DNA from: Dasypus novemcinctus
Taxonomy: Eukaryota; Chordata; Mammalia; Cingulata; Dasypodidae
DNA length: 64,000 nt
Direction: 5' to 3'
NCBI RefSeq assembly: GCF_030445035.2
Contig: NC_080688.1
Location: 70,341,449 to 70,405,448, forward strand
In this document: positions 48,595-62,389 of the stretch, one piece after another
Layout: every line of letters starts with the position of its first letter
How positions within the stretch are numbered: the stretch's first letter is position 1
The notes under the pieces: generated by a model
What the model saw: the letters and a program-made list of their open reading frames with translations, nothing else
Database searches by the model: none
Told to the model about the DNA's origin: nothing
Position numbers and translations under genes: made by a program

Positions 48595-49697
48595 ATAAAT
48601 AAATGTCCACTATAGTCTAAGGGAGAGTAGGGGGGGGTTCCCCAGAATATTTGTTGGCATTTAAGTTATTGTCTTAAAACAGTAGGCTGCTATTGGCCAT
48701 TATTTATAAGAAATAAAATAGAAGGTAAGAGTGTATATATGGGAGTAAGACATTCCCAGATAAACAAAAGCCAAGGGCCTTCATCACGGCTTAGAAGGGC
48801 TTATAGGAAATGCTAAAATAAGTTCTGCAGATTGAAAGCAAAGGACACTAGACAACTGACTAAAGCTGTGTGAAAAAATTAAGATCTCTAGTAAAGAGAA
48901 TGACATGGGTAAATACAAATACCAATACTATTGTATTTTTTATTTGCACCTGTATATTTTATTCCTGCAGCATCTAAAAGGAAAATGCATAAAATGTTAT
49001 GATAAATCAATGGTTTATGATTCATAATGTACATACATTATACAATCTGTGAAAAGAACTACAGAAAGGTGGGAGGAGACAAAGGAGTAAGGAACATGTT
49101 ACCAAAGTTAAGTTGATATCAAAGCAAACAAGACTATCATAGGCTCAGGCTGTTAAATGTAAGCCCAATGGAAACCACAAAGAATATTTCAGAGAATATG
49201 CAAATTCACAGACACAGAAAGTAAAGTACAGATTACCAAGGGTGGGGGCAGGGACCATGAGGAGTTCATGGGAAATGAGTGCAGGGTTTCTGTTTGGAGT
49301 GAAAGGAAAGTTCTAGTAATGGGTGGTGATAAAGGTACTGCAACAATGTGAATATGATTAACCCACTGAATCATATGAGGGGCTGGACTAGGAAAATGTA
49401 TATATATGTGTCCACAATTTCAAAAGAAGTAAAAGAGAAACTGAAGAGATAAGGGCAATTAAATGCAATGCAGGATATTGGAAAGGATCTAAGAATAGTG
49501 GAGAAAAGGCTCAAATGGACATTATTGGGACATAAAAAAAAATTAGAATATAGAATGTAAGATTTATATCAATGTTAACTTTCTTGATCACTGCACTTAA
49601 GCTGATTACCTAAGTGAATATTGTTGCCCACAGGAAATGTTTATGGAAGTATTATGTGTTCAAGGAGTGTGATATGTGCAACCTGCTCTCACATTTT

Positions 49698-49770
49698 TAG
49701 AAGATAGATGATAGATAATGATATATAAATGTATAGATAGTTGATAGATATAGAGATAGGTAGCTAGATA
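49698..49770. repeat. GATA-type imperfect microsatellite
   Basis: Repeated 'gatagat' and 'tagatag' words interrupted by substitutions. Confidence 0.8.
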
Positions 49771-52144
49771 CAAAATGATATGGGAAAGGTGGAAAAATGT
49801 TAAAATTGCTAGATCTGGGTATTGGGGGATATGTTGGAGTTCTCTGTATGGAGTATTTTATTTTCAAAATTTTTTAAAAAGTTTAAAAATTCACATTTTC
49901 AAAGCAAGCACTGTAACAAAAATGACTGTATTCTTATTCAGAAAGTCTAAGGGACTCTGCAATTTAAAAATATCCTTAGGTGATTCTAATGTGCAACCAT
50001 ACCCACTATTAAAGCAAGGAGCTAAGTCCCTATCCATAATGGGCAAAGCCCAGAGCTGCACTGGAAGTAATTCATTTGCTTTTAGGATGTTAGACATCAG
50101 TTAAAGAAGTCAGCCCTCCCACTAGGCTGGTTAGTTTATTATCCAGTTACCTATTCCAAAATTAGGGAACTGGCAAGTTAGGCTAGTTGACATTTGGTAA
50201 GCAATTAAATATGGAATGGCAGGAAGAAGTCAAACCAGGAAAGGATGAAGTTCACATGTCATTCTTTGGGTCAGATTTAGATAACCCCAAAATATGCAAA
50301 AGGTACCTCTCACAGGATTTACCATACTCTGACTTGCATATTAGAGTTATTTATACATGTATTTGATTTTATAAATGTGATCAACAGGAACCTTGTGTTA
50401 TTTGTCCTTGTATCCTTAATAGCAACTAGTACAAGTCTTTATTTAGATACTCGCACTGTTTGCTGAATGGAATTGCAGGTGACACTAAAAAGCAAAATGG
50501 GTTAGCTGAATAAATACATTCATCTACTGGTTCAGATGAAAAAATGCACGCCAAAAGGCTTAACAGCACAACGCAGCAATAAAGCAAAATAAAAATTGGA
50601 CTACTGGTTGTACATTAACATTCTCCAGAGTTAACTGAAACATCCTGGGTATTTTTCCCTCCTTCCCCAGCATTCTGTTTTACATCACATATACCAATCC
50701 TTGGCTTAACTGCCTTAGCTTCCTATATGAAAATAAGACAACTCATACTGTCCTCTTCACAGGCGTCAGGTAAGTCTTGATGACTTCCTTATGCACACAA
50801 TGCTCGGTTTTCTTTTCCTGCTCTTATCAGAGGAAAGGGAGTAAACTGCTCCTGTTAAGTCGGTATACACTCCTTTGGGTGCATTGAACATCAGTGGCTG
50901 TCCTGGAAAGCTATTCCCCGAAAGAGTTAAAGGACCTCCTCTGAAACACAATCATGGAGAAGCAGATGGCACATTGGTTAAGTGAGAAAATGTCACTCTC
51001 ACTTGGGTCTAAATTTTCTCCTTCCACCTGGCATCCCAGACAGCTTGTGTCAGCTCCATCTGCCCACCTTTAATCTATCAGGCGAATGCTCCATTTCCTT
51101 AATTGAGGTTAAGCTAACCCAAGTCATCAAAGACAGGTATGTGCTGTTCTCTGCCGTTACTATGCCTGATACATATGCTACCAACAATGATTCCTGCACT
51201 CACAAGCCCCACATGAACCGAGGAAAGGTTTAGCACAGTGAATGAAAAGATAGATAAGGGTGACAGGCCACTTTCCAAGGGCTTAGGGGCTGACTGTAGA
51301 TATCATTCTTTCTCTTTAAAGGAAAGCTTCCACTCGCTCTTAAGACCTTTGAGAGGTCACATTACCCAAATCCCTCTCAGGGGATTTGCCACCCTCACCC
51401 ATGCAAGTCCTACAGAAGCCAATGACCTGGCTTGCCCAGTGGGAGATCTCAGGGGCCCTGTTGCCATCTGAGGGGCCCCTGGGGGATGGTCATTGCTGAA
51501 CCTCTGGCTCTCCACCACTAGCTCTGTATTCATTCCTCGAGCACTCCATTTGCCAAGTGCTGACCCAGGCCCAAGAGAGATGAAGTCCCTGGTGTCAGGG
51601 TACTTATACTTCTGTTGTGAGATAGATAATTAATAGGTCTCAAATAAAGACATTTGACATATCAATTAGCGATTAGAATTTGGAAGAACACAGATTAGCA
51701 CAGTGCTGGCTGAGGACAGGATAGGGGAGTAGAGTTGTGGAGAGAAGCAAGGGTCAGTGCAGAGCTGGCAGACAGGTGAATGGGATGACCTGTTTCAGGG
51801 TCTCTGGTTCCCCAAGCAAGTGCCATTTTGGAATAAGCCTTTTCTTTTTTGGTCACCAGGCTCTTCACTTGAAGTTGCTGAAGCTATAGGTGGTAGACCA
51901 TAGAGAAACAGCTGGCTAGTCTGGCTAGAGCACATAATCTTTTTTTCAATACCTATGGAATAATAAAAGTAGTCCATAAATTGGTCCAAAGTGAAAAAAA
52001 ATCAAGTAGCCACATTATCCAAAGTGAAAAGAAGCAAACAAGCAAGAACAAGGAAAAAGAAATTAACAATACTATAAAAAATTGTCTTAGAAATACAGAC
52101 ATACTCTTCTAAATAACTCTTGAATTAAAAAGGAAATCAAAATC

Positions 52145-52270
52145 GAAATTCATTCTACAAATATTCATTGCACTTCCACTAAGTGCCAGGCCCTGTGCTA
52201 GAAGTTGAGAATTCTCCATAAACACCAGTCAAAACTTTGTCTCCATGGAGTTATATTTACACTACATTTT
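52145..52270 (+). repeat. Ancient mammalian repeat fragment
   Basis: The text 'attcattctacaaatattcattg' then 'cactaagtgccaggccctgtgctag' and 'catggagttatattta' follows a widespread old mammalian interspersed repeat. Confidence 0.6.
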
Positions 52271-52725
52271 AGTATAATTTTAGGTTGTTTAGAAATGAAT
52301 AAAATCACTGTATATCAAAATCAATGGATGTTGTCAATATGACACTCAAAGGTAAATTTATAAATTTAATTTCATAATATTGAAAGTAAATGAAATAAAT
52401 AAAATTTTCAGCTAGGGTTTCTCTTCCCCTCAAAATCTAAAGATGTTTTTTTAGAGTTCCATAGGGCTTTCATGGCATAAGGCATAAGGCTTCTCATGAT
52501 GTGAGGCTCCTGCTTCTGTAGAGTATCTTACCTTCATTCACATATGTTGTCACAATCTAATGTTGCATCAACGTTTCTTTATTTTACACACACCTACACA
52601 AAGCTTACACACACACAGAGAGAGTTAGAGAAAATTACACACTCCTAGTAGAAACACAGAGGACTTGAAATTCAACATTCAGGCATATTTGGAATTAATA
52701 ATTGGATAACCAATGCCCCACCAGA

Positions 52726-52825
52726 GAAATTTTTTTTTTTTGAGGTCCCAACGGCCAGAGATCGAACCCAGGACTTCCTATGTGGGAAGACGTCACTCAA
52801 TCACTGAGCCACATCAGCCTCCCTG
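52726..52825 (-). mobile_element. tRNA-derived SINE fragment
   Basis: T-rich left end, then the reverse of a tRNA-like head: 'agatcgaacccaggac' (B box) and 'cactgagccacatc' (A box). It is related to 10686-10782. Confidence 0.75.
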
Positions 52826-52975
52826 ACTTGGTTTTTGTTTTGTTTTGGTTTTTTTTGGCCATTTTGCTTGTTGTTTGTTTTGGTTTTTTCAGGAGGCATA
52901 GGAACAAAACCCAGGACTTTCTGTGTGAGAGGCAAGCACTCAATCAATTGAGTCAAATCCACTCCCCTCCAGAGA
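52826..52975 (-). mobile_element. tRNA-derived SINE fragment, second copy
   Basis: A T-rich stretch (52830-52888) is followed by a second tRNA-like head in reverse ('ggaacaaaacccaggac', 'caattgagtcaaatccac'), directly next to the first copy. Confidence 0.7.
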
Positions 52976-53008
52976 ATTTTTAATGCAGACTTCATATCTC
53001 TTATTTGT

Positions 53009-53453
53009 TTTTTTGTGTTTTGGGTTTTTTTTAAAGATTTATTTTATTTATTTCTCTCCCCTTCCACACACCTCCCCCCCCACCCTAGTTGTCTGTTCTC
53101 TGTGTCCATTTGCAGCGTGTTCTTTTTTTTGTCCGCTTCTGTTGTTGTCAGCAGCATGGGAATCTGTGTTTCTTTTTGTTGCATCATCTTGCTGCGTCAG
53201 CTCTCCATGTGTGCGGTGCCATTCTTGGGCAGGCTGCACTTTCTTTCACGCTGGGCGGCTCTCCTTATGGGGCGCACTCCTTGCACATGGGGCTCCCCTA
53301 CGCGGGGACACCCCTGTGTGGCTCAGTACTCCTTGCGCGCATCAGCACTGTGGTGGGCCAGCTCCACACCGGTCAAGGAGGCCTGGGATTTGAACCGTGG
53401 ACCTTCCATGTGATAGGCGGACGCCCTGTCTACTGGGCCAAGTCCGCTTCCCA
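53009..53453 (-). mobile_element. DAS-type tRNA-derived SINE, full length
   Basis: Minus-strand copy of the same family as 24252-24631, ending (plus-strand left) in a T-rich tail and starting with the tRNA-like head at 53453. An exact 16-bp duplication, CATATCTCTTATTTGT, lies at 52993-53008 and 53454-53469. Open frames at 52983-53556 are shadows of this element. Confidence 0.93.
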
Positions 53454-53469
53454 CATATCTCTTATTTGT

Positions 53470-53690
53470 ATACCTCATGCTATATTAGAACTTTCTCTTT
53501 CTTCCTTCCATCTCTCCTTGCCATCCAGGTTTGGTATCCATTCCAGGAAACTATAAAATCTTCTCCCACTCTCATGCCAAATAATGCAACTATCTCTAGG
53601 CTACCCCCAAACTCAGCTCTAGATTTTGCACATCCAAGGCACTTAACACCTCAAAATGAGCCCCATTACAGAATCCACTTTTTAAAAGCA
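53470..53690. other. No gene recognised
   Basis: Short unassigned stretch between the SINE and an LTR. Confidence 0.4.
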
Positions 53691-54065
53691 GTGTGTTTAA
53701 TGGCCAGGAGACATGTGGTTGTGAAACCCCACATCGCAACCCCCTGAGGGAAAGGTCACCTCTAAGAGTAAAGCCAAAGAGATCCAATGAGACCCAGGCT
53801 ACCAGAATCTTATTTGTAACAAGAATCCCATTTGGGGTCAAGGGGAAGCTCCAGATAATATCATTAGCCCCCTGAGAGCTAACAGGTGGGGTAACCAATC
53901 AGAAGAGCAAACAGCTAGGGCCCCTTCCCACCATTATGAAGGGAGAGGAGGAAAGAGTTTAAAAAGGTCTTGCTTGGGAGCCCATGCACAGGACTCACCC
54001 GGCAGCATGCCCAGGGTCTGTGCTTCACACTATATACTTTTCTTGTTTTTTGTTTCTAATAAATT
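53691..54065 (+). mobile_element. Retroviral LTR, split by the full-length L1
   Basis: Contains, in promoter order, a CCAAT box (53895-53899), a TTTAAAAAGG TATA-like box (about 53958) and an AATAAA (54058-54063) about 95 bp further on. The sequence 'aataaatt' at the break recurs at the far side of the L1, where an U5-like continuation (63737-63765) follows. The exact 5' edge is uncertain. The longer TATA-to-poly-A distance suggests a gammaretrovirus-like LTR. Confidence 0.6.
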
Positions 54066-57000
54066 ATTTTTTTTGTCTTTATTTATTTTTTTAATGTTAC
54101 ATTAAAAAAATATGAGGTCCCCATATACCCCCCACCCTCCTCATCCCACTCCTCCCCCCATAAAAAAAACCTCCTCCAATATCATGAGACATCAATTGCA
54201 CTTGGTGAATACATCTCTGAGCACTGCTGCACCTCATGGTCAATGGTCCACACCATAGCGCACACTCTCCCACAGTCCACCCAGTGAGCCATAGGAGGAC
54301 ATACAATGTCCAATAACTGTCCCTGCAGCACCACCCAGGACAACTCCAACCACAGAAAATGTCCCCACATCACATCTCTTCCTCCCACTCCCTACCCCCA
54401 GCAGCCACCGTGGCCACTTTCTCCACACCAATGCCACATTTTCTTTGATTACTAATCACAATGTTCATGAATAGAATATCAGTAAGTCCACTCTAATCCA
54501 TACTCTATTCCTCCATCCTGTGGACCTTAGAATGGTTGTGCCCACTCCACTTCTATATCAAGAGAGGGCTTAGATTACCCATGGATGCTGGATGCAATTC
54601 TCTTGCTTTCAGTTGTAGGCACTCTTGGCGCCCTGGTGAAATGGTTGAACTTCTTCACCTCCATGTTAGCTGAGTGGGGTAAGTCCAATAAACCAGAGTG
54701 TAGGAGTTGCAAGTCTGTTGAGGCTCAGGGCCTGGCTATCACATGGTCAGTCCAGAGATTCAAGTCCCCTGGGTATACACTAAACCCCAGCACCAACTAC
54801 AGTTCCATTAAAAGTAACAGGAGAGGCCTGTAGACAAAGATGACATCTGAGTCCAGCTCCATCACACAGAACACAAACTCCAAAGTAGGGCCAACTGACA
54901 TGGCACTGAACTCCATCTGCCATGACCATAGAAACTGTGGGTCTCTGTAGTCCTCAGAAGAACCAATACCTGGGGTTATATCTACTTTATCTGTCTCTGG
55001 GACTCTGCTGAGTTGTGCATAAGGGCTCTTTTTGGAGACTCAATGCCATATAAACTTATTTGTCCTTTCCATTTCCCCCTTTTATTCAGGTCAAAAAGCA
55101 TTTTTAATTCCTGGTATTATATGTAGACTGAGATATTCTGCTGGTCCGAGTTGACCTTTTATTCAAGGTCATTTTCTAGTTACATCATCAGCTGGTACTT
55201 GGTAGTAATCCCTCAGTGCCAGGGAGGTTCATCCCCTGGAGTCATGTCCCATGCTGGGGGGAAGGCAATACATTTACATGCTGAGTTTGGCTTCAAGACT
55301 GGCCACATTTGAGCAACACAGAGGCTTTCAGAGGTAACTCTTAGGCACCCTGCAGCTCTAGGCCTTGTTTTTATTTCAGGTGCACAGGCTTACAAGCATA
55401 GTCATTAGTATCAAGGGCTCATTGTTGGACCTTCCTTCTTTTTTTGGCCTTTGCCGTTGAACTTGGGGATTGTTGCTGTTCCTTTAGGGACTGTAATAGA
55501 GCTCCCCTGACTAGAACTCAGCACTCCCTCAGTTGCTGTTTTTAATTGTAACCACTATGAAAATATCCAAACATTTTTATGTACCCTGGATATATGCCCT
55601 GGAGAACTCCCTGCCAACCATGTGTCCCCTGTCAGTAACATCTCACACCAGTATTCCTCCCCTGCCATTGTTGAACCTCTCTGTGATCCAAAATTTCTTC
55701 AAAAATGAAGCCCAATATATTGCCAGGCTCCATTAATAGTAAAATGGAATATAGTGATGAGTTTAAAGGTTAGATATAGAATACATATTAATTTAGAAAA
55801 ATTAAGGTAAAAATAAATCAAAATTTTTTTTAATGCAGAAGGTTTGTTTTTGATATTTTGTGTTCCATCACTGCAATAAGTGTTGCCCTATATGCAAATT
55901 GGCAAGGCAACTTCTTCCATCTTTTCCTCAGTGTCTACATCCTTTCTTTTTCTTTTTTTTCCTAATTATTAAGCTTATCTTCACAAAAGTTTTAGATCAC
56001 AGTAATTCATATATACAATATACTGTACTCCCACATATCCAACATAAAACCCTTTTCCCTCCCACAGCAATAATCTTTTTACATGTTCATTCTATATTTA
56101 CTGAAACTGATATACAGATATTGAGACAATAGCTTTCAAATAAGGTAACATTTGGTTTTTTGTGTGGTTTATATTTTAGACAATACAATTTTCTAAATTT
56201 TTAGTTATCTTATGTTTTACATTATGATTTACATTTTAGCCTATCAGCCCTATACGTTTTTGGTGTAATTTAACATGTCTTATATCCATCCTTGCGTAAT
56301 CTTGTGGAACACTTCTATTACCCACATAGTTACATTGATTCCATCTATTCAATACCGCTTTCCCCCTCCCCTCAGGGCCCATAGTGACAGTCAATCTTCA
56401 TTGTTTGAAGGGTCATGTTCAGAGATACTTGCAACGGTGTTGAGGGCTTGACATGCTCAACTGCCCTAATGCATTGGGAACCACCCTTTCTCTCGAGAGA
56501 TACAATTCCCTCTATTTGAGAACATCAGTCCTACCCAGGATGTGGGTATGCCTTCACTCTCATTATATGGGTCTCTATCCAATGATATAACCCACTATGG
56601 CAAAATGAGCACTCACACAAACCCTAGAAGCCTGTCCTGTGTCAGATTATCCCGTTTAAGTGTCTTAAACAGGTAATCTTCCTTTTTATATTTTTGAAAA
56701 AGTTTTCTCAGCATTATACTCTCAACCAAATACCTGACAATCTCCTATGTTCGTATGTTCCCCCACCCTCCCTCCAATTTCTTGGGCAATATTACCCATC
56801 CTCCCATCCCTAGACCCCTCAAGCCTGCAAAGCCCCACCCAAAGGTAAGCCTATGCCCCTATTTTATCCCTTCCTTGTAAAAATACTTACCTCCAGCTTA
56901 TCATAGATTTCACCCATGGAGGCGTCAGCTTGCATCCTTCCTCTACCCCCCAATTTCCTTTAAGCCTATCATCCAGTCTCTAGCTCTCTGATGCAGCTTG
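54066..57000 (-). repeat. Long L1 3' UTR
   Basis: About 2.9 kb between the end of ORF2 and the poly-A tail, collinear with the plus-strand copy at 23481-26756. It ends in a C-rich block on the plus strand (54118-54165), which is G-rich in the L1 sense. Confidence 0.88.
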
Positions 57001-60000
57001 GTTTACTTATTTCATATCATTGAGGTCATGTAGTATTTGTCCTTCAATACCTGGGTTGCTTCACTCAACATAAAGTTCTCAAGATTCATCCATGTTATCA
57101 CATGTGTTTTTAGTGTATCATTCTTAAAGCTGAGTAGTATTCCATTGTTTGTATATACCACATTTTATTTCTCCATTCTTCTGTTGATGGGCATTTGGGT
57201 TGATTCCAACTTTTGGCAATAGTGAACAATGCTGCTATGAACATTGGTGTGTGTATATAGGTTTGTGTCCTTGTTTTCAGTTCTGCTGGGTATATACCCA
57301 GCAGTGGAATTGCTGGGTCATATAGCAAATCTATAGCTAGTTTTTTGAGAAACCGCCAAACTGTTCCAGAATGGCTGGATCCTTCTGCATTCCCACCAGC
57401 AGTGGATGAGTGTTCCCATTCCTCCACAACCTCTCCAGCATTTGTAGCCTTCTGTTTTTTTCCTAGCTGTCAATCTTATGGGAGTAAGGTGGTATCTCAT
57501 TGTAGTTTTGATTTGCATTTCCCTGATAGCTAGAGATTTGGAGCATTTTTTCATGTGCTTTTTGGCCATTTGTATTTCTTCTTTGGAGAAGTGTCTGTTT
57601 AAATCTTTTTCCCATTTTTTAAATGGGTTGTCTTTTTATTTTTGAGATATAGGAGTTCTTTATATATGCAGGTTATAAGTCTCCTATCAGATATATGGTT
57701 ACCAAATATTTTCTCCCATTGTGTAGGCTCTCTTTTCACTTTCTTGACAAACTCCTTTGAGGTGCAGAAGGCTTTAATTTTGAGGAAGTCCCATTTATCT
57801 ATTTGTTCTTTTGCTGTTCATGCTTTTGGTGTGAAGTTCATGAAGCCATTTCCTATTACAGGATCCTGTAGATGCTTCCCTACACTGCTTTACAAAGTTT
57901 TTATGGTCTTGGCTCTTATATTTAGGCCTTTGATCAATCTTGAGTTGATTTTTGTATATGGTGTGAGTTGGTAATCCTCTTTCCTTCTTTTACATATGGA
58001 CATCCAGTTCTCCTGGCACCATTTGTTGAATAGGCCATTCTATCCCAGTTGAGAGGGTTTGGTGGCTTTATCAAATATTATATGACTATATATATGAGGA
58101 TCTATATCAGAAATCTCAATTAGGTTCCCTTGGTCTGTGTGTCTCTCCTTGTGCCAATACCATGCTGTTTTCACTACTGTAGCTTTGTAGTATGCTTTGA
58201 AGTCAGGTAGTGTGATTCCTCCAATTTCGTTTTTCTTTTTCAATATGTCTTTGCTGTTTTGATTTTTATTGGGATTGTGTAGGATAGACTTCTTAATAAT
58301 ATTTAGTCTTCCTATCCATGAACAGGGAATGTTCTTCCATTTATTTAGGTCTTCTTTGATTTCCTTGAACAGTGTTGTGTAGTTCTCTGTGTATAAGTTT
58401 TTTACATCTTTAGTTAAATTTATTCCTAGGTATTAGATATTTTTATTTACTATTGTAAATGGTATCTGTGTCTTGATTTCCTCCTGATCTTGCTCATTAT
58501 GGGTATACAGAAACGCTACTGATTTTTGCACATTGATCTTATAACCTGCAACTTTACTAAACTCATTTATGAGTTCTAGAAGTTTTGTTGTACACCTCTC
58601 AGGGTTTTCTATGTATAGGATTATGTCATCTGCAAATAATGAAATTTTGACTTCTTCCTTTCCAATTTGAATGCCTTTTATATCTAGTTCTTACCTCAGT
58701 GCTCGAGCAAATACTTCTAAAACAATGTTAAATAGAAGAGGTGATAGTGGTCATCCTTGTCATGTTCCTGATCTTAGAGGGAAAGATTTTAGGATTTCAC
58801 CATTGTAAACGATGTTGGCTGTGGGTTTTTCATATATACTCTTTATCATGTTCAGAAAATTTCCTTGTATTCCAATCTTCTGCAGTGTTTTTATCAAGAA
58901 AGCATGCTGTATTTTGTCAAATGCTTTTTCTGCATCTATAAATATAATCATGTGATTTTTTTTCCTTCAATCTGTTTATATGGTGTATTACATTGATTGA
59001 TTTTCTTATGTCGAACCATCCTTGCATACCCGGAATGAATCCCACTTGGTCATGGTGTATAATCCATTTAATGTGTTGTTGAATATGATTAGCAAGTATT
59101 TTCTTGAGGTTTTTGGCGTCTAGGTGCATTAGAGAAATTGGTCTACAATTTTCCTTTCTTGTGGTGTCTTTGTTTGGCTTTGGTAATAGGGTTAATGTTG
59201 GCATCATAGAATGAGTTAGGTAATGTTCCTTCTGTTTCAATTTTTTGGAAGAGTTTCAGCAAGATTGGCGTTAGTTCTCTCTGGCGTTTTGTAGAATTCA
59301 CCTGGCCCAGGACTCTTCTTAGTTGGGAGGCTTTTAATGACTGATTCTATCTCTTTACTTGTGATTGGTTTGTTGAGATCATCAATTTCTTCTTTCGTCA
59401 ATATAGGCTGCTTATGAGTTTCTAGGAATTTGTCTTTTTCCTCTGAATTGTCATTTTTGTTGGAATATAGTTTTTCAAAGTATCCTCTTATGATAGTCTT
59501 TATTTCTGTGGGGTCAGTGGTGATATCTCCTTTCTCATTCCTTATTTTGTGTATTTGCATCTTCTTTCTTTTTTTTCTTTGTTAGTCTAGCTAAGGGTTT
59601 GTCAATTTTATTGATCTTCTCAAAGAACCAGCTCTTGGTTTTGTTAATATTTTGAAGTGCTTTCTTATTTTCTATTTCATTTAGTTCTGCTCTTATCTTT
59701 GTTATTTCTTTCTTTCTTCTTCCTGTGAGGTTACTTTGTTGTTTTTTTACTAATTCCTCCAAATGTGCAGTTAGTTCTTCAATTTTTGCTCTTTCTTCTT
59801 TTTTGGTATATGAATTTATTGCTATAAATTTCTCTCTCAGTACTGCCTTTGCTGCATCCCATAAATTTTGGTATGTTGCATTATCATTTTCATTAGTTTC
59901 ATAGTAGTTTTTAATTTCTTTTGAGATTTCCTCTTTGACACACTGTTTTTCTAAGAGTGTGCTTTTTAATTTCCATATCTTGGTGTGAAATCTTGGCCTC

Positions 60001-60723
60001 TGGCCCTTGCAGATTTCCAGCTTCACTCCATTGTGGTCAGAAAAAATTATATTGTATGATTTCGATCTTTCTGAATTCATTGAGACTTTCTTTGTGGCCT
60101 AGCATATGGTCTGTCTTGGAGAATGATCCATGCGCACTTGAGAAAAATGTATATCCTGCTGTATTCAGGTGTAATGATCTGTATATGTCTATTAGGTCCA
60201 GCTCCTCTAATATACTGTTCAAATATTTTGTTTCTTTATTGATTCTCTTTTGAGATGTTCTGTCCAAAGTTGATAGTGGTGTATTAAAGTCCCCCACTAT
60301 AATTGTAGAGGCATCTATTCTTTCACTTGGTTTTTTCCAGTGTTTGCCTCATGTATTTGGAGGCGCCCTTGTTAGAAGCATAAATATTTATGATTGTTCG
60401 TTCTTCTTGAAAAATTATCCCTTTCACTAATATGTAGTATCCATCTTTGTCTCTCACAATTGTTTCACATTTAAAGTCTATTTTGTCTGCTATTAATATA
60501 GCTATTCCTGCCTTTCTTCAGTTATTTTTTGCGGTAAGATTGTTTTCCAGCTATTCACTTTCAACCTCCTTGAATCCCTGGGTCTAAGATGTGTTTCTTG
60601 TAGACAGTATATAGATGGGTCATATTTCCTTATCCAATCTTCCAGTCTGAATCTTTTGACAGGTGAGTTTAATCCATTGACATTCAGTGTTATTACTTTC
60701 AAGGATTTATTTATGTTAGCCAT
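57000..60723 (-). pseudogene. L1 ORF2 (endonuclease-reverse transcriptase), decayed
   Basis: Starts at 60723 with an apurinic-type endonuclease N-terminus (LNVNGLNSPVKR..., then YCLQETHL, the E and H positions of the EN domain). The rest of EN (60037-60297, 59535-60080), the region before RT (59237-59560), the fingers (58917-59240), [14 protein letters not shown] in 58760-58951 and the C-terminal [18 protein letters not shown] (57318-57569) and DPAIPLLGIYPAE (57110-57427) segments follow. The order is complete, unlike the copy at 21640, but the frame changes many times, so no full protein can be made. Confidence 0.9.
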
Positions 60724-60889
60724 ATTTCCTTTGGAATTGTGTTTGTCATATTTTGTTTGTTTGTTTTCCTTCTCTTTTTGTCTTTTTTGTTGTTCTTACA
60801 CTCTCCTCCATCTCTGCCTCTCCTGTTTTTTTCTTTCTTCCTGCAGAACTCCCTTTAGTATTTCTTGAAGGGCAGGGTTCTTGTTGGCA

Positions 60890-61790
60890 TACTCTTTTAA
60901 TTTCTGTTTATCTGTGAATATTTGAATTCTCCATCATTTTTGAATGCTATCTTAGCGGGGTAGAGTATTCTTGGTTGGAAATGTTTTTCTTTTAGTACCT
61001 TGACTATATCATACCACTGCCTTCTTACCTCCATGGTTTCAGATGAGAAATCAGCACTTAATCTTATGGAGCCTCCCTTGTATGTGATGGTTCTTTTTTC
61101 TCTTGCTGCTTTTAGAATTTTCTCTTTGTCTTGAGCATTGGATAATTTGACAAGTATATGTCTTGGGGTCTGCCTGTTGGGATTTATGGTGTTTGGGGTG
61201 CATTGTGCTTCCTGGACATGTACATCCATCCCTCTCAGTAGATTTGGGAAGTTTTCAGCCATTATTTCCTCCAACATCCCTTCTGTCCCCTTTCCCTTCT
61301 CTTCCTCTTCTGGGATGCCTATAATACATATGTTTGTGCGTTTTGCATTGTCATTCAGGTCCCTAAGCCCCAGATGGATTTTTTTCTATCTTTTTATCGA
61401 TCAGTTCTACTACCTGTTTGATTTCAGATGTACTGTCTTCCATGTCACTAATTCTTTCCTCTGCCTCTTCTAATATGCTGCAATTTGCTAAGTGTATTTT
61501 TTATTTCTTGAACTGTAGTGGTCATCACCATTGTATCTGTTATCTTTTTGTGTATTTCTGCAATTTCTTCTGTATTCTCTCAAAATGTTTTCTTCATATT
61601 GTTAATCTCTTCCTTTACTTCATTAAGTTGGTCTCTAATATATGTTTTGAGATCTTTAATTACTTTTCTGATGTTCTACTCCTCTTCCTGGTTTTTAGTT
61701 TGTTCATTGGATTCGGCCATGTTTTCCTGATATTGGTTTGGTTTGTAGTTTTTTGTTGCAGTCATTTTATCTTTACGAGCTTAATCAGTT
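60890..61790 (-). pseudogene. L1 ORF1 (RNA-binding protein), decayed
   Basis: The C-terminal half is clear at 60897-61277 (HILVKLSNAQDKEKILKAAREK and METMEVRRQW-like text). Upstream, broken frames rich in Lys, Glu, Asn and Gln (about 61300-61790) represent the coiled-coil half. Several stops separate the pieces. Confidence 0.85.
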
Positions 61791-62389
61791 CCTTAGCTTC
61801 TTTGTCTAGTCTTGGGGATTAATTAGTTGTTGTTTGTGTGTGTTATGTCCTCTCTTTGTCACTTTGTTCTTCTTACTCTATTTTCTCATTGCTAGCTAAG
61901 TTCACTTTGAAGGAAAATATTAGGGCCAGGGAAAGCAAAATGAGTAAGAAAAGAAAATGTATAAAGTAGTCTTGGTAATAAATGTTAACAGAGCAACAAT
62001 GTGAGATCTAGGAGAATGGATATTAGACTCATGTAAGTTGTGTAGAGTTATAGCAGTAAGTAGAGTACCTATAATGAGACAGTGAACTGAATATGGGGAG
62101 GAATATAGTATAGTTTTCATGAGAGAGGGAAAGAGAAAAAAAGGCAATAATATCAAGAGTGGATAAAAGACAGAAACCAGCACAAAGGTATTAGAAATAA
62201 AAAGTCAGACAATTTGGGGCTAAAGAAAGGGAGGTGGAATGTAAGAGAAACAGTAGATGATGGAGGATAGAAATATGTAGGGGAAAGGGGATAGTGTAGG
62301 TGGCCAAAATCAATACACACAGAAAAGAGGAAATGGAGGATGAGGAAACACAGCAAATGTGAAGCACTCCCTGCAGCACCTATTATATA

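Larger units (their letters stand above)
48612..52725. other. No gene recognised; mostly unique sequence
   Basis: About 4.1 kb without a recognisable gene, RNA or young element. Sub-features are a GATA-type microsatellite (49698-49770) and two probable ancient repeat fragments (about 51540-51680 and 52145-52270). Open frames are below 110 codons and unfamiliar. Confidence 0.5.

Noticed and set aside
61138..61822. Hydrophobic plus-strand frames resembling membrane proteins
   Set aside because: They are antisense reads of the A-rich L1 ORF1; antisense of Lys/Asn-rich sequence gives Phe/Leu-rich text.
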